Notes under the pieces: generated by a model
What the model was told of the DNA's origin: nothing
Seen by the model: only the letters and a program-made list of their open reading frames with translations
Database searches by the model: none
Source: Maribacter sp.
Lineage (GTDB): Bacteria > Bacteroidota > Bacteroidia > Flavobacteriales > Flavobacteriaceae
Assembly (NCBI GenBank): GCA_018679695.1
Contig: JAHHKH010000421.1
Coordinates: 1-27,163 of the forward strand
Direction: 5' to 3'
DNA length: 27,163 nucleotides
Program-made: the position numbers and the translations under genes
In this document: positions 1-8,198 of the stretch, one piece after another
Position numbering within the stretch: the stretch's first letter is position 1
Layout: every line of letters begins with the position of its first letter

Positions 1-933
1 ACCTTGTTCCGGGCTTTTGATGCAGCACTCCCATTCCATAACTGCCCAAACATCGCATCCATATTGGGTCAATTTAGAGAAGATACTTTTAAAATCAATT
101 TGACCATCACCCAACGAGCGGTATCTACCGGCACGATCTCCCCAATTGTTATACCCACCAAAGGCTCCTTTTTTACCGGTTGGATTGAACTCGGAATCCT
201 TTACATGAAAAGATTTAATGAATTCGTGGTAATGATCTATATAAGTAATATAATCCAATTGTTGCAATACAAAATGGCTTGGGTCGTAGAGAATATTAAC
301 TCGCTTGTGATTACCGGTTGCTTCAAGAAAACGTTCAAAGGTATCCCCATCGTGAAGGTCTTCCCCTGGATGGATTTCGTAACAGACGTCTACCCCTTCC
401 TCATCAAAATGGTTAAGTATAGGCATCCATCGTTTTGCCAATTCCTCAAAACCCATTTCTACCAAACCAGCTGGTCGTTGGGGCCAAGGATGCCAAGTAT
501 GCCACAACAGGGCACCAGAGAATGTGGCATGTGCCTTAATGCCCAATCTTCGACTTGCAGTCGCGGCCTTCTTGACGACATCCACAGCCCATTCGGTTCT
601 TGCTTTTGGATTGTTCTTGAGGCTGTCAGGAGCAAAATTGTCGAACATCAGGTCGTAAGCAGGGTTAACAGCAACCAATTGCCCCTGAAGATGGGTTGAA
701 AGCTCGGTTATTTCCAAACCGAACGAATTTACTTTTCCTTTTAGCTCATCGCAATAGGTTTGGCTCTCAGCAGCCTTATCAATGTCAATCAGGAAATTTT
801 CCCATGTAGGTATTTGTATTCCTTTGTAACCTAAATCCGCGGCCCACTTACACATTCCCTCCAACGTATTGAAAGGTGCTTTACTATCTACAAATTGGGC
901 TAAAAAAACTGCAGGTCCCTTAATTGTTCTCAT
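1..933 (-). CDS. Sugar phosphate isomerase/epimerase (xylose-isomerase-like TIM barrel), 3' end cut by window edge
   Basis: This frame is open from an ATG at 933 to the left edge, giving 311 codons with no stop, so the gene is partial at its 3' end. It belongs to the AP-endonuclease-2/xylose-isomerase TIM-barrel superfamily. The start MRTIKGPAVFLAQF leads directly into the first beta strand, with no signal peptide, so the protein is predicted cytoplasmic. Likely metal-site residues are E186 and H188 (CYEIHPGED), D217 and H220 (LYDPSHF), H243 (FHVKDSEF) and E300 (VMEWEC), the usual strand-end positions of this fold. It probably isomerises or epimerises a sugar or keto-sugar. Family members with this length and a long C-terminal loop often sit beside Gfo/Idh/MocA dehydrogenases, as here. 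The exact substrate cannot be read from the sequence. The family call is firm and the reaction is inference. Confidence 0.85.
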   Translation of the reverse strand, partial: MRTIKGPAVFLAQFVDSKAPFNTLEGMCKWAADLGYKGIQIPTWENFLIDIDKAAESQTYCDELKGKVNSFGLEITELSTHLQGQLVAVNPAYDLMFDNFAPDSLKNNPKARTEWAVDVVKKAATASRRLGIKAHATFSGALLWHTWHPWPQRPAGLVEMGFEELAKRWMPILNHFDEEGVDVCYEIHPGEDLHDGDTFERFLEATGNHKRVNILYDPSHFVLQQLDYITYIDHYHEFIKSFHVKDSEFNPTGKKGAFGGYNNWGDRAGRYRSLGDGQIDFKSIFSKLTQYGCDVWAVMEWECCIKSPEQG

Positions 934-1262
934 TTTATGTGGTTTATTATGATTATTGGGAAAACCTTAAAAATTGCCTGGTTTGATTTTTAAGAATAAA
1001 CCCTATATTTATTAATTTAAACTCCTGTTTTATTCAAATGATGATGATTCATAAAGATAGCGAATAGATCATAATAAAAGAATGGCATCACGCTGTTTTT
1101 GAACTTATAATAAATGTACCTTAGGGTGTTAAAAATATTATTTGATTTGGGTTTGGACAGAAGATAACATCAAAGCACTAAACCACCTGCTTTTTCGTTT
1201 ATTAATTGGATTTAGTCCTGATACTGTAATAACTAGACATTAAATAAACTCGTAATACGACC
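934..1262. other. Intergenic region between divergent genes
   Basis: This AT-rich gap separates the divergent TIM-barrel and ASCH genes. It holds a perfect 8-bp inverted repeat, TTAAAAAT (967-974) and ATTTTTAA (986-993), about 35 to 60 bases before the TIM-barrel start. The repeat is AT-only, so chance is a real alternative. I see no coding region, no RNA gene and no convincing promoter core in it. Confidence 0.3.
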
Positions 1263-1736
1263 ATGGATAACGCATCAGCCAGAAATATGTGGGGGGACTA
1301 TCTAGACAACCATCTAGAGGATGCCTTTGCAGAGGCCCCAAAGACCATTCATTTTTGTGATAACGAAAAAGATGCCAATGAATGTGTCAGATTGGTTCTC
1401 AAGGGTGTTAAAAGGGCCACATCGGATTCCTTACTTGGCTTGCAGTACAGGAACGAGCCCTTACCTAAAAAAGGTGATTTTAAGGTAATCACCGATTGGA
1501 ATGGCAAAGCACAATGTATTATAAGGACCACAGCCGTTGAATTGAAACCTTTTTTCAGCATTGATGAGGAGTATGCGAAATTGGAAGGGGAAGGGGATAA
1601 GAGCTTGGACTATTGGAAAAAAACCCATTGGGCCTATTACGAACGTGAACTCGAACCCTTTAATCGCGTGCCAAGGGATAGCATGATCATTGTTTGTGAA
1701 GAGTTCGAAAAAGTGTTCGACCGAAAATCATCATAG
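1263..1736 (+). CDS. ASCH-domain protein
   Basis: This 157-residue soluble protein carries an ASCH (PUA-like beta-barrel) fold. The diagnostic helix-turn is VLKGVKRATSDSL at residues 45-57. It is followed by GDFKVITDWNGKAQCIIRTT, and the C-terminal half has YWKKTHWAYYERE and SMIIVCEEFE. ASCH proteins are linked to RNA or modified-nucleoside binding, and some are amidohydrolases acting on modified cytidine; the length fits the stand-alone bacterial type. There is no signal peptide. The gene is isolated: divergent from the TIM-barrel gene upstream and convergent with the dehydrogenase downstream, with a hairpin terminator 30 bases after its stop. It has no evident functional tie to the sugar genes around it. 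Confidence 0.8.
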   Translation: MDNASARNMWGDYLDNHLEDAFAEAPKTIHFCDNEKDANECVRLVLKGVKRATSDSLLGLQYRNEPLPKKGDFKVITDWNGKAQCIIRTTAVELKPFFSIDEEYAKLEGEGDKSLDYWKKTHWAYYERELEPFNRVPRDSMIIVCEEFEKVFDRKSS

Positions 1737-1766
1737 CCCTTGATAACAAAAGAAATTATAAGCAAG

Positions 1767-1792
1767 AAAAGACCCAAAGTTAGGGTCTTTTT
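1767..1792. terminator. Bidirectional intrinsic terminator
   Basis: A 9-bp perfect stem, AAAAGACCC (1767-1775) and GGGTCTTTT (1783-1791), encloses a 7-base loop and is followed by T-rich sequence on both strands. It lies between the ASCH gene (+) and the end of the dehydrogenase operon (-), and can stop both transcripts. Confidence 0.8.
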
Positions 1793-1811
1793 CATTTTAT
1801 GTGTCGCCCTT

Positions 1812-2948
1812 TTACTCCAGTTTTACCCAGATGTTACCACCTTTGTGGGATTCAACGGTAGCCTCAATGAAGTTCATTCCCCTTACACCATCCAACATGG
1901 TCGGAAATTCCCCGTCATTATATTTTCTTCCACGAATTGCTTTGGCTGTACCCTTATAAATATTCGCCATTGAATCAAAAATCCCTTCGGGGTGTCCCGC
2001 TGGTAATTTGGTCCCGTCCAAAGAGAGTTTAGAATTATAAGCATGGCCTGGTTTGTACACTTGGGTTGGCTTGGTATCACTTAAAATGTATAGGTAATTC
2101 GGATTTTCCTGTTCCCAGCGAAACGCCGCCTTTTCACCATAAATAGCAATAGCCAAACCATTTTCCTCGCCTGTGGCTACCTGACTGGATCGAATTACAC
2201 CTTTTACATGTTCATCCATTCGAATGAGCACCGTGCCATCCACATCCATCTTATTGTCTCTATACAAATAGTTGAAATCACATAGTAATGACTTCACCTT
2301 GAGCCCTGTTGTATACTCAACCATATTGAATGCATGAACGCCAATATCACCAATGCAGGAGCTTATTCCCGCTTTTTTAGGATCCAAGCGCCAAACTGAG
2401 GAACGTTTCTTCTTATCATGGATGATCGTATTGATCCAACCTTGATAATATACCGCATCTACTTTATGTATTTTGCCCAATGCGCCTGCTTTTATCATTT
2501 CGCGCATTTGACGCACCATAGGGTAACCAGTATAAGTATGGGTTAAGGCAAATACGGTGCCTGCCTTCTTATGTGCCTTTTGTAATTTTTTAGCTTCATC
2601 CAAAGACGTTGTCATTGGTTTTTCACAGATGACATGGAATCTATTTTCCAATAGTTTTAAAGCCATTGGAAAATGCAAAAAATTAGGTGTTAGTACCGAA
2701 CAAACTTGAATACGTTCATTTTCGGGAAGTTTCATCTCCTCTTCAACAAAGGTGTCAAAATCCTTATAAATCCTATTCAGGGGAACATCTATTTCCCTCG
2801 CAAACGCCTTATTCTGTTTAAAATCAGCATTGAATACCGCTCCTACAATCTCATAGTTATCATTTATTTGTGAAGCAACACGATGTAAAACCCCTATCAA
2901 CGAGTCCCCTCCTCCTCCTAATATACCTAGTCTTAATTTTTTTGGCAT
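1812..2948 (-). CDS. Gfo/Idh/MocA family NAD(P)-dependent oxidoreductase
   Basis: This 378-residue cytoplasmic dehydrogenase has an N-terminal Rossmann fold with the glycine-rich turn LGILGGGGDSLIGVLHR (residues 7-23), the variant with a histidine after the loop. The family EKP motif is at 108-110 (CEKPMTTS), with the catalytic lysine at 109. The C-terminal domain carries D200 and H204 in GDIGVHAFN, matching the family DxxxH catalytic pair. Such enzymes oxidise or reduce sugar hydroxyls and keto groups with NAD(P). The gene is last in a four-gene minus-strand operon, 57 bases after the permease gene and ahead of a terminator, and probably acts on the imported sugar or keto-sugar. Family certainty is high; the substrate is not determined. 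Confidence 0.92.
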   Translation of the reverse strand: MPKKLRLGILGGGGDSLIGVLHRVASQINDNYEIVGAVFNADFKQNKAFAREIDVPLNRIYKDFDTFVEEEMKLPENERIQVCSVLTPNFLHFPMALKLLENRFHVICEKPMTTSLDEAKKLQKAHKKAGTVFALTHTYTGYPMVRQMREMIKAGALGKIHKVDAVYYQGWINTIIHDKKKRSSVWRLDPKKAGISSCIGDIGVHAFNMVEYTTGLKVKSLLCDFNYLYRDNKMDVDGTVLIRMDEHVKGVIRSSQVATGEENGLAIAIYGEKAAFRWEQENPNYLYILSDTKPTQVYKPGHAYNSKLSLDGTKLPAGHPEGIFDSMANIYKGTAKAIRGRKYNDGEFPTMLDGVRGMNFIEATVESHKGGNIWVKLE

Positions 2949-3005
2949 GAATGAAACAATTTTAAAAATTTATGAAAGATAGAACATCCAATTTATACAA
3001 AATAT

Positions 3006-4235
3006 CTAAGATTTATAATCGATTCTCTCACTTTTGAAGAAAAGCGTGTAAAAAACAAGGACGATAAATGAGAAAGCAGCAGGATACATCCAGATAGAAG
3101 ACCAATCGTGACCACCTTCTTTTAAGACATAGGCATCGGTAATTTGGCCAGCGACCCAAAATCCTATTAACATCCCTATCCCATAGGTGGCCAAAGTAAT
3201 CAAGCCCTGGGCAGCGCTTTTGTACTTTTGCCCGGCCTTACTATCGGTATAAATTTGGCCTGAAACAAAGAAAAAATCATAACAAATTCCATGAAGGCCT
3301 ATTCCCAACAAAATTAAAAATGATAATTCGCCATTATCGCCAAAGGCAAAAAAGACATACCGAATGCCCCAAGCCACCATGGCAAACAAAATTGTCTTCT
3401 TGAATCCGAATTTTTTGAAAAAATAGGGCAATAATAGCATAAATACTATTTCGGATACTTGACCAATTGCCATTTTACCGGCAGGATTTGTAGTGCCTAA
3501 CTCCCCTAAAAACTGCCCTGTATGCTGAAAATAGAATGCCAGTGGAATACAAATGAATATCGATGCCAAAAAAAAGATCAAAAAATTCCGATCATTCAAT
3601 AATTTCAATGCGTCTAACCCTAGAATCCTGGAAATGGAGATTTTGGAATGGTCCTTTGCTTTCGGTGGTGTTTTAGGAAGAGTAAAACTATATATTCCCA
3701 ATAAGAGCGATACAATGGAGGTCATTAGGAAAGTATACTTCAATAGTCCGTTTGCCACTGCCTCCTCGGAATCCCAATGAAAGACATAACTAATTGTTCC
3801 TCCAGCGACAATCCATCCTATGGTGCCAAATACCCGAACGAATGAAAACTCCTTGGAAGGTTCTTTCATTTGTCTAAACGAAATCGAATTGACCAAAGCC
3901 AATGTGGGCATATACAAAATCATATAACCCAATAAATAGGGATAAAAAATTTCAAAGTTTTCAGCATTCGCCAATTGAAACATAAAAAAAGCGCCCAAAA
4001 GGTGCAATACCCCCAAGATACGCTCAGCATTAAAATAGCGGTCCGCAATTAAACCAATAATAAAGGGCGCAATTATCGCTCCCCATGATTGGGTTGAATA
4101 GGCCATTGCAATCTCTGATCCAGCAGAATTAAGGGTCATTGGTAAATAAATGCCCATTGTAACATACCAAGATCCCCAAATGAAAAATTCCAGGAACATC
4201 ATCAATGACAAACGTACCTGGATTCTTAAGTTCAT
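3006..4235 (-). CDS. MFS transporter, nucleoside:H+ symporter (NupG-like) family
   Basis: This 409-residue integral membrane protein has about 12 hydrophobic segments spread over its whole length. The start, MNLRIQVRLSLMMFLEFFIW followed by GSWYVTMG, is typical of the nucleoside:H+ symporter branch of the major facilitator superfamily. Other visible family features are the AYSTQSWGAIIAPFIIGLIA stretch and the Asp-Arg pair that follows it (about residues 45-66). In Bacteroidota, members of this branch are often found in sugar-catabolism clusters and may carry sugars or sugar derivatives rather than nucleosides. The gene starts 12 bases after the DinB-like gene and is followed by the Gfo/Idh/MocA gene, so it is probably the uptake step of this operon. 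The cargo is inferred from context only. Confidence 0.88.
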   Translation of the reverse strand: MNLRIQVRLSLMMFLEFFIWGSWYVTMGIYLPMTLNSAGSEIAMAYSTQSWGAIIAPFIIGLIADRYFNAERILGVLHLLGAFFMFQLANAENFEIFYPYLLGYMILYMPTLALVNSISFRQMKEPSKEFSFVRVFGTIGWIVAGGTISYVFHWDSEEAVANGLLKYTFLMTSIVSLLLGIYSFTLPKTPPKAKDHSKISISRILGLDALKLLNDRNFLIFFLASIFICIPLAFYFQHTGQFLGELGTTNPAGKMAIGQVSEIVFMLLLPYFFKKFGFKKTILFAMVAWGIRYVFFAFGDNGELSFLILLGIGLHGICYDFFFVSGQIYTDSKAGQKYKSAAQGLITLATYGIGMLIGFWVAGQITDAYVLKEGGHDWSSIWMYPAAFSFIVLVFYTLFFKSERIDYKS

Positions 4236-4247
4236 AGTTGTTCTATA

Positions 4248-4691
4248 TTACCGCTTATAAAATGCATAATCCATATTGATCGGTTCCAAATCATTGCTTC
4301 TAAAATCCAATGAAATTTGAGCCCGATGATGGGTCGAGTGGTTTATAATATGAAATAGCATGTCCTGTAAAGTATTGGTAAAAAGCCTTCCCTCGCTGTT
4401 CTCATAATCAATCCGCCTTCCAAAATCATTGTTATTGGTAATGATTCCGAAAGAGCTTCTTTGATTTTCATAATGTATATCGGCCCATTCCTTTATCTCA
4501 TGAATTTGCCAAACACCATAGCTTATAGGCTTTCCCAAAATTCTTGCATTCCAGATATGATGGGCATTGAGGATATGGCTAAAAAGTTCGATGCTTCTAT
4601 TGGTCACATTATCTAACTTGCTGCATTCTTCAATCAATTTTTTATTGCAATAAAAGTTGTAATCAAATAACTGATTAAAAAAAACCTTCAT
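4248..4691 (-). CDS. DinB-like (DinB/YfiT superfamily) metal-binding protein
   Basis: This 147-residue protein is predicted to form a four-helix bundle. It has the three-histidine signature of the DinB/YfiT superfamily: H44 or H45 in HILNAHHIWNARI, and H118 with H122 in HIINHSTHHRAQI. That matches a divalent metal site. Superfamily members include thiol-dependent transferases and many proteins without a known function. There is no signal peptide, so it is predicted cytoplasmic. It is squeezed into the sugar operon, 11 bases after the lipoprotein TIM-barrel gene and 12 bases before the permease gene, so it is almost certainly co-transcribed with them. Its role there is not obvious; a metal-dependent small-molecule transferase is one possibility. 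Confidence 0.82.
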   Translation of the reverse strand: MKVFFNQLFDYNFYCNKKLIEECSKLDNVTNRSIELFSHILNAHHIWNARILGKPISYGVWQIHEIKEWADIHYENQRSSFGIITNNNDFGRRIDYENSEGRLFTNTLQDMLFHIINHSTHHRAQISLDFRSNDLEPINMDYAFYKR

Positions 4692-4702
4692 AAAAATTCT
4701 TT

Positions 4703-5698
4703 TTATTTAACCTCTTTGGCTGCTTTGAGCAATAAATCCCTTGTCGCGATTATACCATCTTCTTCACTTAAAACACTTCCTTCATATTCCACTCCAATAT
4801 AACCGGTATATCCTGCATCTTTCACGGTTTGAAGCATCCGTGTATAATCTATTTCGGTCTCATTTCCATCATCATCAAAATCATGTGATTTTGCACTTAC
4901 GGCTTTTGCATGAACCATCAATTCCTTCACTCCCTTATACTTGTCATATTCATCAGCGCAACCTGTTGCCGAGCGTTTAATACAGAAATTCCCAAAATCA
5001 GGTAATGTACCGCAATTGTCCATATTCACCTTGGTCATAACCTCTGCAAGCATAGCTCCATTTGAGGATAACCCCCCGTGATTCTCCACAATTACATTTA
5101 TATTCTTGGTTTTGGCATAAGTAGCTAATTGGGTAAGTCCGTCAATGGAATTGGCCATCCATTCCTCAGGGTTATCACTTCCTGCAAGGTTTACCCGTAT
5201 AGAATGGCACCCCATTGCCGCAGCGGCATCTACCCATTTAAAGTGCCTTTCAACCGCGGCTTTTCTTTCAGAGGCATCACTAACAGCCAAGTTGCCCTGT
5301 CTGTCGATCATTATCAGCAAATTCTGCAATCCGTGTTTTTTAGCTTCGGCATTCGATTTGGCAACAAAAGTGTTTATGGCCTCCTCTGAATATTCATTGT
5401 CCTCAAGATCGGCAGGATATAATTGGCTAACATATTCCAATCCTGTGAAACCCAAATTCTTTGCTCTCTCAGCGAATGTATACGGATCGACTTTATCGTT
5501 GCGAATCATCTTATTTATTGACCATTGTGCTAAAGACAATTTAAAAAAGGGTTCAGATACTTCTGCCTTAGTTTCAGTTGTCTGCATTTTTGCCGCATCC
5601 TCCTTTTTCGTTTCCTTACACGAAAAAAGGACTGATGTGATTAATGCGAAACCAAGCAAGGTGCCCTTTATCACGGCATTTTTTGTTTTCATTATCAT
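4703..5698 (-). CDS. Lipoprotein sugar phosphate isomerase/epimerase (TIM barrel)
   Basis: This 331-residue protein starts with a lipoprotein signal peptide. The hydrophobic core GTLLGFALITSVLFSC ends at lipobox Cys27, and a charged linker to about residue 48 precedes a xylose-isomerase-like TIM barrel. Candidate metal ligands are E205 (VIVENHG), D234 (LPDFGNF), H263 (MVHAKAV) and E304 (GVEYEGS). Lipid anchoring places it in the periplasm or on the outer membrane, which is unusual for a classical sugar phosphate isomerase because phosphorylated sugars are not expected there. It more likely acts on free or keto sugars, perhaps as a lyase or isomerase in a 3-keto-glycoside type pathway; this is inference. 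It is the first gene of the minus-strand operon and is divergent from the GMC oxidoreductase. ATG at 5692 is an alternative start that gives the same mature protein. Confidence 0.86.
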   Translation of the reverse strand: MIMKTKNAVIKGTLLGFALITSVLFSCKETKKEDAAKMQTTETKAEVSEPFFKLSLAQWSINKMIRNDKVDPYTFAERAKNLGFTGLEYVSQLYPADLEDNEYSEEAINTFVAKSNAEAKKHGLQNLLIMIDRQGNLAVSDASERKAAVERHFKWVDAAAAMGCHSIRVNLAGSDNPEEWMANSIDGLTQLATYAKTKNINVIVENHGGLSSNGAMLAEVMTKVNMDNCGTLPDFGNFCIKRSATGCADEYDKYKGVKELMVHAKAVSAKSHDFDDDGNETEIDYTRMLQTVKDAGYTGYIGVEYEGSVLSEEDGIIATRDLLLKAAKEVK

Positions 5699-5717
5699 TA
5701 TAGTTTAAATTTTTCCC

Positions 5718-5754
5718 GAACAGGATTATACTACATCGATTGCGTAGCCTGTTC
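5718..5754. promoter_or_regulatory. Interrupted inverted repeat in divergent promoter region, possible operator
   Basis: The right arm GTAGCCTGTTC (5744-5754) is the reverse complement of GAACAGG (5718-5724) plus CTAC (5731-5734), with a 6-base insert ATTATA in the left arm. The centre contains the palindrome ATCGAT. It lies in the 130-bp gap between the two divergent sugar operons, where a shared operator would be expected. No regulator gene for it is in this cluster. Confidence 0.35.
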
Positions 5755-5828
5755 AGATATCGAATGAGTTTTAAATGTAGAAAATTTATTTAATATTTAA
5801 TACTTTTAGAAGGTAAACAATTTAGTAG

Positions 5829-7541
5829 ATGGGTAAGTTTTATTACAACGATGAGCAAGATTCATATGATGCCATTGTTGTTGGCACAGGTATTAGTGGA
5901 GGTTGGGCCGCTAAGGAATTGTGTGAGAATGGTTTAAAAACCTTAGTATTGGAAAGAGGCAGAATGGTCGAACATATAAATGATTATACCACAGCACACA
6001 AGGACCCCTGGGATTTTCCAAATGGTGGACAGCCGACAAAAGAAATGCTGAACAAACAGGAAAAACAAAATAGAACAGGTTATACTACGAATGCTGCAAG
6101 TGCCCAATGGTTTGTGAATGACTTGGAACACCCTTACAATGAGACCAAGCGTTTTGATTGGATGCGTGGATACCATGTTGGAGGTAGATCTTTGCAGTGG
6201 GGACGTCACAGTTATAGGTTCAGCGAAATCGACTTTACGGCCAACGCCAATGAAGGGATTGCTGTCGATTGGCCAGTTCGATATAAAGATATTGCCCCTT
6301 GGTATGATAAAGTAGAATCCTATATAGGGGTAACCGGAGAAAAATTAGGTCTTCCACAGTTACCTGATGGTCAATTTGAACCCATGATGGAATTAAATTG
6401 CCTTGAACAGCATGTTCGGGATAAAGTTGCCGAAAACTTTAATGATAGGATAATCACGGGAGGTCGTGTCGCACATATCAATAGCGATAAATACTTCGAA
6501 GGTAGACTAAGATGCCAATTCAGGGACCGTTGTATCAGAGGTTGTCCCTTTGGCGCTTACTTTAGTAGCTTATCCTCAACACTGCCAGCTGCTGAACGTA
6601 CTGGGAATATGACCTTGAGACCAGATTCAATTGTTCATGAAGTAATCTATGATCCAAATACCAAAAGGGCGACAGGGGTTAAAGTTATCGATAGACTAAC
6701 CAAAGAATCATTTGAATTCAAAGCAAAAGTGATTTTTCTTTGTGCCTCGGCCATCGCTTCAACATCAATTCTAATGCAGTCAAAATCCGATCGTTTCCCA
6801 AATGGGATGGGCAATGATTCTGACCAATTGGGACGCAATATTATGGATCATCATTTGGGTGTTGGGGCTTCTGGTAAATTCGATGGCTTTGATGATCAAT
6901 ACTATAAAGGGCGTAAACCTGGTGGTATTTATCTGCCACGATTTAGAAATCTAGGAGGTGCGACAAATCGAAAAGACTATAAACGAGGTTTTGGTTATCA
7001 AGGTGGTGCCTCAAGAGGTAATTGGGATGATACCGTTGCTGAAATGACTTTTGGCAAGGATTTAAAAGAGGCTATTCTTAAACCGGGGACATGGACTTTT
7101 GGAATCGGCGGCTTCGGTGAAGTTCTTCCATACCAAGACAACAGAATGACCTTGGATTATGACAGACTCGATTCCTGGGGTTTGCCCACAGTAACATTTG
7201 ATGCCGAATTCAAGGAAAATGAATGGGCCATGCGTAAAGACATGAAAGCATCGGCCGTTGAAATGCTCGAAAAGGCCGGATTGCGTGACGTAGAACCGTT
7301 TGATGATCCCGGGGCGTTGGGTCTAGGTATTCATGAAATGGGAACAGCAAGAATGGGTAAAAACCGTAAAACATCGGTTCTTAATGGTCACAATCAAATA
7401 CACGATGTGCCCAATGTATATGTTACAGATGGCGCTTTTATGACTTCGGGAAGTTGCGTTAATCCTTCATTAACTTATATGGCCTTTACGGCTCGGGCGG
7501 CAAACCACGCTGCCAAAGAACTTAAAAAAGGAAATATATAA
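5829..7541 (+). CDS. GMC-family FAD oxidoreductase, catalytic subunit of a predicted periplasmic sugar dehydrogenase
   Basis: This 570-residue flavoenzyme has the FAD-binding dinucleotide fold at residues 13-43, with VVGTGISGGWAAKEL and acidic E42 in LERG. The C-terminal GMC domain carries HEMGTARMG (H502) and VTDGAFMTSGSCVNPSLTY (N545), the expected catalytic His/Asn pair. Cysteines C229, C235 and C239 are spaced CX5CX3C, resembling the 3Fe-4S ligands of bacterial FAD-dependent glucose dehydrogenase. There is no signal peptide of its own; related enzymes are exported by hitch-hiking on a Tat-targeted small subunit, and the next gene encodes such a partner. It likely oxidises a sugar or glycoside hydroxyl, perhaps at C3. 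Its stop overlaps the next start by one base (TAATG), which suggests translational coupling. No cytochrome c electron acceptor is encoded alongside. Confidence 0.9.
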   Translation: MGKFYYNDEQDSYDAIVVGTGISGGWAAKELCENGLKTLVLERGRMVEHINDYTTAHKDPWDFPNGGQPTKEMLNKQEKQNRTGYTTNAASAQWFVNDLEHPYNETKRFDWMRGYHVGGRSLQWGRHSYRFSEIDFTANANEGIAVDWPVRYKDIAPWYDKVESYIGVTGEKLGLPQLPDGQFEPMMELNCLEQHVRDKVAENFNDRIITGGRVAHINSDKYFEGRLRCQFRDRCIRGCPFGAYFSSLSSTLPAAERTGNMTLRPDSIVHEVIYDPNTKRATGVKVIDRLTKESFEFKAKVIFLCASAIASTSILMQSKSDRFPNGMGNDSDQLGRNIMDHHLGVGASGKFDGFDDQYYKGRKPGGIYLPRFRNLGGATNRKDYKRGFGYQGGASRGNWDDTVAEMTFGKDLKEAILKPGTWTFGIGGFGEVLPYQDNRMTLDYDRLDSWGLPTVTFDAEFKENEWAMRKDMKASAVEMLEKAGLRDVEPFDDPGALGLGIHEMGTARMGKNRKTSVLNGHNQIHDVPNVYVTDGAFMTSGSCVNPSLTYMAFTARAANHAAKELKKGNI

Positions 7542-8188
7542 TGGACAGAAGGAAAGCACTTAAAAATATGGGGGTATCATTGGGTTATGCAGTAGCAACC
7601 CCAACTTTATTAAGTATCATTCAAAGCTGTAAAACTGAAAATGTCTCGGAATGGACTCCAGATTTCTTTACCAAGGAAGAAGGCTTTATCCTTACACAAT
7701 TGGTAGACATCATACTACCAAAAACAGATACCCCATCTGCCACTGAAGTCCAGGTAGATTTGTTCATTGATCGTTTTGCAGATCAGGTCATGTTCAAAGA
7801 ACAGCAAGACTTTCTTAAAATGGCAATGGGACAATTCATTGAAAAGGCTTTGGTGGATTCGGCCAAGGAAAATGTCCTTGATTTAACTTCCAATGAACTA
7901 GAAGCTGTTTTAAATGCTTCCCTTGGGATATCGAAGGAAGAACAGAAGTTAAACGATGAGACAGTGGAAAACTATAGGCGAGCATTGGAAGAAGCTGCAA
8001 ATGTAAAACTTGATGCCAGGGTTGCTAGAAATGCGTTTGCGAAAAATATAAGGAATATGACTATCTTGGGATATAAGAGCTCTGAATATATTGGTGAAAA
8101 AGTTTTAGGGTATTTGCCTGTTCCAGGCGAGTATATTGCCTGTGGCAGTACAGAAGAATTAACCGGAGGCAAGGCATGGTCTCTTTAA
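7541..8188 (+). CDS. Gluconate 2-dehydrogenase subunit 3 family protein (Tat hitch-hiker subunit of the GMC enzyme)
   Basis: This 215-residue protein starts MDRRKALKNMG, a twin-arginine motif, followed by a hydrophobic stretch and LLSIIQSC. Cys30 could be a lipid anchor, although Gln at -2 is atypical for a lipobox. The body has the helical gluconate 2-dehydrogenase subunit 3 pattern, including FTKEEGFILTQLVDIILPKT near residues 44-63. Proteins of this family pair with GMC flavoproteins and carry the export signal for the complex. Here the gene overlaps the end of the GMC gene by one base, fitting a 1:1 complex. It ends with PVPGEYIACGSTEELTGGKA, a glycine-rich tail common in Bacteroidota members. 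The family call is firm; the partner assignment rests on gene order. Confidence 0.88.
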   Translation: MDRRKALKNMGVSLGYAVATPTLLSIIQSCKTENVSEWTPDFFTKEEGFILTQLVDIILPKTDTPSATEVQVDLFIDRFADQVMFKEQQDFLKMAMGQFIEKALVDSAKENVLDLTSNELEAVLNASLGISKEEQKLNDETVENYRRALEEAANVKLDARVARNAFAKNIRNMTILGYKSSEYIGEKVLGYLPVPGEYIACGSTEELTGGKAWSL

Positions 8189-8198
8189 AATCATAATT

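Noticed and set aside
4..699. 231-codon plus-strand open frame at the left edge
   Set aside because: It is antisense to the TIM-barrel gene at 1-933, whose translation shows clear family motifs; the plus-strand product has no recognisable features.
1740..1973. 77-codon plus-strand frame after the ASCH gene
   Set aside because: It contains the bidirectional terminator and then runs antisense over the end of the Gfo/Idh/MocA gene.
5145..5708. 187-codon plus-strand frame
   Set aside because: It is fully antisense to the lipoprotein TIM-barrel gene, which has a lipobox and conserved active-site residues.
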